Shown: in pieces, positions 55,558 through 64,000 of the stretch
Layout: the number at the start of each line of letters is the position of its first letter
Numbering within the stretch: position 1 is the stretch's first letter
DNA from: Dactylis glomerata
Taxonomy: Eukaryota > Streptophyta > Magnoliopsida > Poales > Poaceae
Direction of reading: 5' to 3'
NCBI GenBank assembly: GCA_007115705.1
Contig: QXEO01000546.1
Span: 11,795,867 to 11,859,866 of the forward strand
DNA: 64,000 nt
Made by a program: the position numbers and the translations under genes
The notes under the pieces: generated by a model
Told to the model about the DNA's origin: nothing
The model's input: only the letters and a program-made list of their open reading frames with translations
The model's database searches: none

Positions 55558-56223
55558 TTGCCCCGCCCGCTAGCTGCTTGAGATTTGAGAAGAACTTGAG
55601 CTCGAACTCGTGTACTCACTCCTAAATGATCTGCGTGTGCGGCGCTGTGTGAAGAAGATGTTCTGGATCGGATAAACTTCAAATCTGAATTTACTGGCTG
55701 CTTTCGATTTGATGAATTGTGATTTACATGGACTGGAAGATGAGCATATCGTCAGTGCGCGTATGAACTTGTGCAGATCGCGAGTAGCTGAGCTGCGCTC
55801 CGACCCACCAGTGCGGCGGCATTGATCGCGGGCCAAGAGTGACCCCATATGCCTCCGTGCACTTTCTCGAGTCTGACTGCATTCTGAACAGACAAATCGG
55901 AAAATCCAAGGGTTCATACGCCACGCCGACCGAACTGGGAGTAGTATATAGCCTGCAGCTGCAACCATCTCCATTTTTTGGAAGACGCGCAAGCATTCGT
56001 GGCGATGTCTGGGACGGAGAACTCGAAAACAAGAGTATGGGCGGCTTGAGCGATGACGACAGATCAAATCAGGCTCGACCTATCTCCGCAAACCCGCAAA
56101 TTTACAGGGCGTTAGCGCGCGTGTCTTATCTGGTCCATTGCCTTTCGTTGGAGATCCGCGCCAAACGTTAACTGCTGTGGGAGTGGGACCTGCTGCCCCG
56201 TATAACTGGATAGATCGGTATAA
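55558..56223. other. Downstream region of the carboxylesterase gene
   Basis: Probably 3' untranslated sequence to about 55750, then intergenic. Open frames of 165 and 102 codons on the minus strand and 110 on the plus strand overlap one another and show no domain. Confidence 0.4.
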
Positions 56224-56506
56224 GAGAAGAACAATAGAAGAGCCTGCTGCTGGCTATATGCCATTACCAAGTCATCTATAGCCATTTTATAGTCAATGTG
56301 TACAATAGCTAACTATAAAAGTATACCACTTTATTAATATGTGCCCCACTTGACACTCTCACAAAGTGTCTAGGAGCACGCGCTAGAGCTAGCTCTTGCA
56401 TGAGAGCCCACTACTCTTCTCTCTCCTCTTCTCACTTCTCCAACTCATCAAAAATATAGTATTTTAATGCTTACAGCCTGCTGACTATACCTTATTGTAC
56501 TTGCTC
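56224..56506. mobile_element. Tourist-like MITE (PIF/Harbinger), 283 bp
   Basis: Flanked by TAA on both sides (56221-56223, 56507-56509). The left end GAGAAGAACAATAGAAGAGC and the right end (read inward on the minus strand) GAGCAAGTACAATAAGG form imperfect terminal inverted repeats extending about 30 bases, both with CAGC/GCTG cores. No coding capacity. Confidence 0.75.
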
Positions 56507-56519
56507 TAAGCATTTTTTT

Positions 56520-57126
56520 TCTCGGCGGTATCTCCAGAAGGACAGAACCCTGAACGTCACCACGCCCCACCACACACCCCACCGCCCTCTCACCCCCGTG
56601 CCCACTCCTCTCTCCCCTCTCCCGCCGCCCCCCTCAGATCCCTAGATCGCGCCGCCGCCCACCCGTTCCTCCCCGCTCCCCGGCGAGCTTAAGATTAGGG
56701 AGTACCGCCGGCGATTCCTCCATTCCTCCACCCCCCTCCTCTGCCAGATTGAACGCAAATCGCTCCGCCGCCTCTCAGTTCTGCCGCACTCGCAGGCTAG
56801 GCGGGAAGATAGGGAGCGCCGCCGACGAACTGCACCGCCGAGATCCGGTGGTTCCCACCAAATAAGCAGCGTTGACCGATACAATCTGAGTATTTCCAGT
56901 CTCCACGACGGAATACCGGGCGTCCTCTCGTACAGTCGAGTGTATACCAGAGATTGGGGTTTCAGGAGCCGTCTCTCTCCGGTGACAGAATCGCCGCGTC
57001 CACCGCTGGCGCACTGATCTGGGGGTGAAGAGTTTGCCATGGTTCTCAGGTGATGGTTCTCCTCTATTTGATTTCTGCTCTAATCCATCAAGTCCAGCGC
57101 CCTGATTTCCGCTCCGCGTTTGTAGC
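56520..57126 (+). other. GC-rich leader of a Mutator/FAR1-like relic
   Basis: C-rich sequence (CCGCCCTCTCACCCCC-like) that reads like a plant 5' leader, followed by the ATG at 57127. No terminal inverted repeat could be paired. Confidence 0.35.
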
Positions 57127-57360
57127 ATGGAGTTTCCTGGCAGTGATCCCTTTGCTGTCGCCGAAAATCACGGAGAAGTCTCAGGTGGCGAGGGGATTAG
57201 TCCTGCGTGCACCCCCTCTGAATCAGGCGGCGAATCGGATGAGGGCTGCCTCGAGGACGATGAAGAGGTTGCAGAGGCGGAGTTTCAAGAGGCGGGATGG
57301 CCTGATCTACCCAGCCCCAGTCGCCCCATGTCTGATCTGCAGAATCACCGATGCGCTTGA
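57127..57360 (+). pseudogene. First exon-like segment of a FAR1/MULE-type gene
   Basis: MEFPGSDPFAVAENHGEVSG then a strongly acidic stretch (ESDEGCLEDDEEVAEAEFQE), stop at 57358-57360. Acidic N-terminal exons like this precede the FAR1 DNA-binding exon in many grass FAR1-related or Mutator-derived genes. The link to the FAR1 fragment at 59368 is inferred from order and strand. Confidence 0.35.
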
Positions 57361-59367
57361 AAATTAGGTCTCTGTGGTAGTCGTTAATCTTAGCCCAGCA
57401 GCTCACTGGATTTGGTTTCTGGAATTTTCGTAGTTTAGACTGAGCCCCAGTGCCTAGTGTTTCATTGCATATTCAATTAGAATAAGTGATTCGGTACAGT
57501 TTATTCTGAATCACATAAGTTATGTTTAGTACAATGTGAATGCTTGTGCACCGACTTTGCAAAAAGTCTTAATTTCTGGCATATAATCAGACAGCCTAGG
57601 CGTTCATTATTTATCCAGTGAGGCACTGGCGCCCAAATTTTAACCCTGTTTAGGTAATGTCAGTTTGTGAATGGAAAATGAACAATATTGTGCATTCTAT
57701 CCTGATGGTATTAGCAGATCACTTGGAGTTCCGTTATAATCTTAACCTGAAGACTTCCTTTTTCAGTCGAATTCATCCGAAGTGAAACTTATAGTCGTAA
57801 ATGCTTCATCCAATTTTTTTTTGTTTTGAATCTATACTGTTCTACAAATATGTGCGCCTAGGTTTACTCGCATGGAAACATATGGAGTGATCTGCTAATG
57901 CAATTAGTTGGCTGATATGCACATATTTAATTTGCATGGATGTTGAACACTGCTCGTGTTCTTCATGAAGCTTTTGAACCGGCAAGCATGCCTGGTGCTG
58001 GCTGGCATAATAGTTGTTGGGCATCTTCGAAAATGTCATTGCGTTGTGCTAGCAATTATTTTGTAGACTTTATTTATCACTGGATAAATATGGGCCGGAA
58101 CTGGGTGAGTCCTGCTACGGTACTCTATCGTCATATTGTGAAGGACCTCATGTGAGATCGCCACACATTCTCAGAGCCGGAGATCACAATAGGTTTGCTT
58201 GTGTCACCCTTGTCTTGGCCAGCTTTTATCTCTTTTTGTTGGCAGATGTAGATTGTTTCACATTGAGGTACCTGGCTTCATGACTTTTTATGTGAAGTAC
58301 GGCACTGCATTGACACATAACAAGTACTACCAAGTCCCAACAAAATATTTGTTCTCTCGAAATTAAACGGCCGAGGAATTGACAGTCTAAAAAGGAAGAG
58401 CTATATTTTTATGGAATTAATGGACATAATCACTCATTTTGGATAATATTGGCCGTATGCGCCAAAGATATCCCATGGCCCTATACATGACTAGATTGTA
58501 TTTTTTCTATTATCTCAAGGATTGTAAATAGAACAAATCTGTTCAGTGCATGCTTTTGGGGTAGCTAATAAAGGGTATCACGATAGCAATGTTTAGTGCG
58601 TGAATTCCTTGTACGTATCGGTGTAATCTTGTCGATACACGCTTGAATTATATATGTCATCACCCTCTAGAATTTATATTGCCGTTGACTCATAGCTAAA
58701 GAACCCTACAAATTGTTCTACGGGACTCTATCATCCACCCACAAGGACCATTCGTTCTTTGAACGCCCCTCTGTTCACACATATGCCATTGCAAATTAGG
58801 AAAAGGGGAGAGCTTTTTGTGCATCCCTTAGTTGATGGTTTTATAATTTTTTTTATAATATATCAGTAAGGGGAAACATGGCAAATCCGCCCAGTAATTA
58901 GAACATGTCAGGACGTGGAATTAAACACATATCAGTAATTAGAGAGAATAATTTATAAAAAAACACAGATTGTCTTCAATCACTCTATAGAAAGTACTTT
59001 AAAGATATAGTATATGGACTTCATAAAAATCGTGGAAGAACTTTATGATCACTATGTACATAATTGTTTTAATTTATAAAATAACACATAACTCTATGCA
59101 TATGTTACACGTACTTCATGCACAATAACTGAAGAACCTTTCAACCAATATGCATGATTAGTCTCGATGTGGACATGTCAGCAGATGGATGAAAACATAT
59201 ATCGGTAATTAGAGACAATAATTTATTAAAAAACATAGAATTCTTCAATCACTCTATAGAAAGGTGCACATAACTTTATTTATATTTTTATGGACTTCAT
59301 AAAAAATCATGGAGGAACTGTATGGTCACTCTGTACATAATTCTTTTAACTTATGACAAAACACAGA
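57361..59367 (+). other. A/T-rich non-coding stretch between FAR1-like segments
   Basis: Could be an intron of the relic gene. No domain-bearing ORF. The part from 58325 belongs to the diverged duplication described separately. Confidence 0.35.
58325..58895 (+). repeat. Diverged direct duplication, copy 1
   Basis: Shares long blocks with 61465-62065: CAGTCTAAAAAGGAAGAGC, CATGACTAGATTGTATTTTT, GCATGCTTTTGGGGTAGCTA, GTTGACTCATAGCT.AAGAAC and AGCTTTTTGTGCATCCCTTA. About 85-90% similar by eye, offset near 3.14 kb. Confidence 0.85.
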
Positions 59368-59516
59368 CTTTTACAACCTGAAGTGCATTGGATGGAGTTC
59401 GATTTTCTACCTGAGGCGCATGACTTTTACAACCTGTATTCTTGGGAGTTAGGGCTCGGTATCAGATATGGGCAGTCAAAGAACAATCCAACCAAATGCA
59501 AAATTGCCCAGGACAT
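59368..59516 (+). pseudogene. FAR1 DNA-binding domain fragment (Mutator-derived)
   Basis: LLQPEVHWMEFDFLPEAHDF followed by YNLYSWELGLGIRYGQSKNN and KCKIAQDIVRSC matches the start of the FAR1 zinc-finger domain (GMEF.S..EA.DFY..Y....GF.IR). The frame continues after 59516 as unrelated sequence, so the second half of the finger and the MULE transposase core are missing. Confidence 0.6.
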
Positions 59517-59660
59517 CGTGCGCAGCTGTGTGGTGTGGATTCTTTGGCGGATTTTGGTTCAGTCTTTCTGTTATAATTTTACTCCCCTGGTTGCCACTTG
59601 CAACATTTCACAAGTTTTCATGGAGGAGTGGCAGCCATTTGATACGGCTTTGTTTGTTTC

Positions 59661-59678
59661 GGGGGGGGGGGGGGGGGG
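59661..59678 (+). repeat. Homopolymer G18
   Basis: Eighteen consecutive G residues. May be a real microsatellite or a length-uncertain sequencing/assembly artefact. Confidence 0.9.
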
Positions 59679-59769
59679 ACCTAGGCATCTGAATTCCGGA
59701 ACTGTGGCATGCGATTGCCCCGACACTGATATGGCTGCACCGGACGACATACCATGGTTGGTACATTAG

Positions 59770-60857
59770 ATTAATGAGTTCAGGAAGACTCAAACCACCC
59801 TTTGTCCGTGACCTGTTGGGAGAAGATGCATTGGGCATCTAAAAACGTTGACCCACACACCACGAAGACTCACAACCATCCCAATTGTTCTCGTTTCATA
59901 TTCACTTATAGGCTTCATCCATACTTTTTAAATGCAGGGTCTTGAAAACAGTGGTGATATTTTCCAATTAATTGAAATTAATTTTTGTTGCATAGCTGAT
60001 TTGAAGGTAGATTGACTTACAAAACTCTGCCTCCTTTTTAGGTTGCAATAGGAATCTGTTTGAGTTTTTTGCGCATGGCGATACAAGATGGTTGATGCTT
60101 TTCATGCTATCAAGATTTTCGAGAATATGAAGAGTGAAAGGAGAAAGGTAGAAGTGTCACGACTACAAAGAAGTGTGTATTATGGGAGAATATTTTGGAG
60201 CAGATTTATTTAGACTTTTTTCTATATTTGCCGAACCATGTTGTCTATCTTTATATGGTTTGACCTGGCGATTCTAGTCTCCTAGGCCTTCGATACCATT
60301 TAAACAAATATGTAAATACTTTATATATAATGTGTGATCTTTATAGTATGATTTTAGGGTTTTACAGTGTAGTTGTCACCAATTCAGAAGAACTCTATAG
60401 GTTTAAGAATGGTCCGTTGTGATGCTTTTTGAAAGCATCTTTCAAAAATAAGCATTGGACTGTGTGAAATAACTTATTAGATGGATTCATGGAGATGATT
60501 CATTGAGAACTTCAAAAGTTAGAGATGGGGACATTATGGAAAACTGGTAAGCACCTTACAAATTATAACATGCACTCTAAAGAACTGCTCATTAGATAAT
60601 GGGACGTTAAGAAGTTTTTACACGGGGATTTTAGAAGTTAGGTAGTGGTCCATTATGAAGAACCTCAAAAGAACCTTATAAAATAAGTGTTGTACTTCCT
60701 AAAGTAACTTATTACACGGGGTGGTTCGTAAAAAATCGTGTAGTATAGGTTGCTCCCTCATGTATATTTCAAAGGAACCTTATACATTAGAGATCGGTAT
60801 GACACAAGAACAATTCATAAAATCTCTACAACCTGGAGAGTGATCCATTATGAAATA
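59770..60857. other. A/T-rich repetitive region, no gene
   Basis: Degenerate modules containing GGTCC.TTATGA and AACCTTATA words recur at about 60411, 60527, 60646, 60768 and 60841. No ORF with a domain was found. The texture resembles subterminal repeats of DNA transposons. Confidence 0.4.
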
Positions 60858-61090
60858 CTCCCCTCCCTCCCAAAATGTAAGGCACGCTATTTTTATACCG
60901 GTCTTTGACACCCAACTTTGACCACTACTATATACTAAGTAAAGTTATATGAGATGGGAAGGTCTAAATTATATTGTTGGATTCGACTTGCAAAATTCTT
61001 TCATTTCATATATTTGTAAGAATAAATTATGTCAAAGATGTAAGCCGTTGACCAGCGAAAATTAAGGACGCTTTATATTTTGGGACGGAG
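60858..61090. mobile_element. Stowaway-like MITE (Tc1/mariner), 233 bp
   Basis: Left end CTCCCCTCCCTCCCAAAATG and right end TATTTTGGGACGGAG are the classic CTCCCTCCGTCCCAAAAT Stowaway terminal inverted repeats. Flanked by TA on each side (60856-60857, 61091-61092). A/T-rich and non-coding inside. Confidence 0.9.
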
Positions 61091-61279
61091 TATTTTAGAA
61101 GCACTTTTCAAAAAAGAGAACGTGTTGTATGGTACAACATAATACTAGACAACTCTAATCTCACAAGAAGCTCATACATTTTGTGAAAAGTGTAAACCTT
61201 GTATGAAACATTGCATAAGTTGGAGAGCAGTAAGTTATGAACAACCTCTACAAAAAAAACCAGTGTTCTACTTTATTGA

Positions 61280-62065
61280 TATGGTTTATGGACTTCATAA
61301 AAATCATGGAAGAAATGTATGGTCACTCTATACATAATTGTTTTAACTTATGACAAAACACAGAACTGTACACATATGTAACACGGACTTCATAAAAAAA
61401 ATTGAAGAACCTTTCAACCAATATGCATGATTAGTCTCGATTTGGACAAAAGTTGAATAACCTTTCAACCAAGTCCCAACAAAATATCTGTTCCCTCAAA
61501 ACTAAACGGTCAAAAAATTGACAGTCTAAAAAGGAAGAGCTATATTTTTGTAGAATTTATGGACAAAATAACTTATTTTGGAGAATATTGGCCGTATGCA
61601 CCAAAGAAATCCCATGGCCCTGATACATGACTAGATTGTATTTTTTCTATTATCTCAAGGTGAGTAAGTAGAACAAATCTGTTTACTGCATGCTTTTGGG
61701 GTAGCTAATAAAGGGTATCATGATAGCAATGTTCAGTGCGTGAATTCCCTCGTACGCATCGGTGTAATTTTGTCGATACACACACCTTGAATTATAATTT
61801 TCATCATCCTCTAGAATTTATATTGTCGTTGACTCATAGCTGAAGAACCCTACAAATTGTTTTACGGGACTCTGTCATCCACCACAAAGGACCATTCGTT
61901 CTTTAGAGCATTTTCTAATGAGGGCTAATGGGACCAATCCATTTGTTCACACAGATGCCATTGCAAATTAGTAAAAGGAGAGAGCTTTTTGTGCATCCCT
62001 TAGTTGATGGTTTTATAATTTTTTATAATATAGCAGTAAGGGGAAACTTGACAAATTCGCCCCGT
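61280..62065 (+). repeat. Diverged direct duplication, copy 2 (permuted order)
   Basis: 61280-61450 matches 59020-59160 and 59285-59360 (TGGACTTCATAAAAATC, CAACCAATATGCATGATTAG). 61465-62065 matches 58325-58895. The two blocks occur in reversed order relative to copy 1. A shorter third similarity to 58575-58645 lies at 62095-62170. Confidence 0.75.
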
Positions 62066-62235
62066 ACTTGGTTTTGAGGGGTAAGAAATGAATGGATATC
62101 ACGGTACACATGTTCCGTGCAGGAATTCCCTCATACAGATCGGTCTGATCTTGGTCGATACATGCTTGACCCGTACTTGAAGTCGCCCTCTAAATTTATA
62201 GTGCCCTCTGAATTTATAGTGCCGTTGGTTCTCAT

Positions 62236-62820
62236 TTTTATGCTATTTTGATGCATAATCGATTTACTCTATAAAATAAACTATGGAATTCTATCAGGAT
62301 GATGTGAAGGACCATACGTGTTTAAGACACACTAGGACCATCATGAATATCTCTAAAGAACTTTATAAATAAACCTCATATTGGTATAAGTAGAGATGAA
62401 ACCACATTTGTCTTGTTCTTTACATCTTGGTTTAATCTTTGTCTAAACTATCGGAACAGATTTTTCGTAGACTCGTTTTTATCCTATGTTTACATATAAT
62501 TTAAGTACTCCACGAAATATGCTATGGAACTCTATTAAAACAAAGTGAAGGACTTTACAAATTAGCGATTGGTCCATCATGAATATCTCCAAAGAACATA
62601 AAATTATCTCATATTCGTATTAGTGTATTAGTGGAGATAAAACCACATTCGTCTTGTTTTTTATGTCTCGGTTTAATCTTTGTCTAAACTATTGGAATAG
62701 ATTTTTTGTCGCCTCAGTTTTATCCTATGTTGATGCATAATCGAAGTACTCAACGAAATACACTATGAAACTTTAACGAGACAAAGTGAAGGACCATAAG
62801 TGTTTGAGACACACTGAGGG
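62236..62820 (+). repeat. ~240-bp tandem repeat, about 2.4 copies
   Basis: Equivalent points TTTACTCTATAAAATAAACT (62263), GTACTCCACGAAATATGCT (62505) and GTACTCAACGAAATACACT (62745) are spaced by about 240 bp. Each is followed by GTGAAGGAC and, in copies 1 and 2, by ATCATGAATATCTC.AAAGAAC and GGTTTAATCTTTGTCTAAAC. Confidence 0.85.
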
Positions 62821-62960
62821 CTACCGACGCCATGTTAATTTTTGGAGTGTTTTTTTATAAATGTTATTATTTTATCGGCTTAATCGTTCTCTAGCATGTT
62901 TGATTCGAGAATGTTCTTTCACATCCCGGTTTAATCCCTGTTGAAACTATTCTCGATAAT

Positions 62961-63052
62961 AGAGTTGGAAAATTTGTAACTCCCCTCGTATTTATAAAAA
63001 TTGCAGTGGGACTCTCTCCCACTGTTTACCCTTAAAAAAAAGAGTTGGAAAA
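62961..63052 (+). mobile_element. 68-bp poly-A-tailed retroposed fragment with 12-bp target duplication
   Basis: AGAGTTGGAAAA at 62961-62972 is repeated exactly at 63041-63052. The 68 bases between end in a run of A. This is the signature of target-primed reverse transcription by a LINE. The insert is a severely 5'-truncated LINE, SINE or mRNA tail; its source was not recognised. Confidence 0.75.
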
Positions 63053-64000
63053 GTGGTTTGATATGGTTCATTGAGGGTTGCCATGCGTTCAAGGTTTCTC
63101 TTGCTTGATTGACACATTTATCAAAATGATCCTTCAGTTCGGCATGCTATTGCCTCGGCACTAATATGGCTGCACCAGACGGCATACCATGACTATATCA
63201 TCGCCATATCGTGCATGTGTTTATCTTATCATGACTATCTCATCGCCGTATCGGTTTTAACTTAAGTCTATGCATAGTTGTAGAACCCCATAAATTGTGA
63301 TTCAGCTTTATATCATCCAGGTAAATAATAAAAATCCTGGCCTCGTGAAGTTTTCTAAATCGTTCATGAACCATTTGTAGAGTGTTTCATTCGACAAGAT
63401 TCCCCGATGCCTCAGTTCAATATTTGATTTGATACGGGTGAGTCGGAAATGTCATCGTTGTTCCGGTTTTATAACATTTGGCACAGTTTTTTTGGTATAT
63501 CTCTATGATATGAGATAATATACTCTACCTTCACTCTATGATGGAGCTTATGTGATTTATTAGCATTTTTCATACTAGTTGATACCACATTGGTCTTGGA
63601 TATGTGCCACCGTCGTCTGGACATTGAACTACTTTGGTGTTTCTAGGCAGTACTCAATGACTTGCACTACGGGACCTTATTGACATTGACAGAAGGACAC
63701 CATAGCATATAGGCTCGCCACACGGTTCCTATGGGAAAACAATATATTGAGACGATCGCCATCTCATATTTTCTGTTAGAACGGATGCATATTCGGTTTG
63801 TGTTCTCCATTAAACAAATGATCAGTCATTAGGATCGATCATAACTTTATAGACATGAAACTTATATGCAAATACCGACTACAAGGTTATTCACAATCTA
63901 GAAATATGGTCTGTCATTGATACTCTTGGGACAAGCCAGGATCATAAAATGACAGGAATATCAGCATGTGGACTACCTGTTGGGCAAAAAGATTTTGATG
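63053..64000. other. A/T-rich sequence to window end, no gene
   Basis: No supported ORF. GGCATGCTATTGCCTCGGCAC and ATATGGCTGCACCAGACGGC at 63139-63185 repeat a stretch at 59706-59750, so the local duplication extends here. Confidence 0.45.

Noticed and set aside
54381..55625. 414-codon ORF overlapping the carboxylesterase gene in another frame
   Set aside because: Arg/Pro/Ala-rich shadow frame of a GC-rich gene; the esterase frame carries all motifs.
55570..56067. 165-codon minus-strand ORF downstream of the esterase
   Set aside because: No domain, Ser-run at the end, overlaps other open frames; likely chance.
59661..59678. G18 run as a G-quadruplex regulator
   Set aside because: Single homopolymer in transposon debris, with likely length uncertainty; no gene context.

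Overview
The window reads as grass nuclear DNA, most likely Triticeae (wheat, Aegilops or barley type). It is dominated by nested LTR retrotransposons of kinds I associate with Triticeae, plus Tourist and Stowaway MITEs, Harbinger, hAT and Mutator/FAR1 relics, and one GC-rich single-exon plant carboxylesterase gene. Family names are from memory and were not checked against a repeat library. No bacterial features, CRISPR arrays, rRNA or tRNA genes were found.

Layout. 1-5570: old repeat debris (broken PIF/Harbinger transposase, a lone LTR, LTR-like fragments). 5571-50075: one nest of five LTR elements. Element A (5571-9937, + strand, Sabrina-like, gag-protease only) is split by element C (- strand, Tat/Retrand-like), whose halves lie at 9938-15833 and 48389-50075. 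C carries gag-protease on its own strand and an intron-containing gene on the opposite strand. Element B (15834-48388, + strand, Sabrina-like ends, 5-bp duplication GTTCC) sits inside the protease end of C. Two large chromovirus elements sit inside B: D (16482-29615, +, duplication CTGCC) in B's 5' LTR, and E (33969-46601, -, duplication CCCAT) near B's 3' end. By eye the LTR pairs differ at about 3 positions in 3.66 kb (D), about 14 in 3.38 kb (E) and about 60 in 1.64 kb (B). This age order agrees with the nesting. D has an unbroken 1501-residue Gag-Pol frame and may be autonomous; E has two frameshifts.

50075-54420: the nest ends abruptly against a decayed hAT transposase, followed by A/T-rich intergenic DNA. 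54424-55557: TATA box and coding sequence of the only convincing host gene, a class I carboxylesterase (CXE/GID1-like alpha/beta hydrolase). 56224-64000: Tourist MITE, a Mutator/FAR1-type relic, permuted direct duplications, a Stowaway MITE, a 240-bp tandem repeat and a 68-bp poly-A-tailed insertion with a 12-bp target-site duplication.

The most interesting pattern is shared by D and E. Each has an extra ORF (ORF0) between the primer-binding site and gag. In both elements the ATG of ORF0 and the ATG of gag each directly follow a 3' splice-site AG, and a GTGAG donor lies in the LTR leader downstream of a TATA box. This suggests that spliced mRNAs lacking the primer-binding site make the proteins, while unspliced RNA serves as genome. 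The second notable system is C: a non-autonomous element lacking reverse transcriptase and integrase but carrying an antisense gene with its own TATA box and frame-consistent introns.
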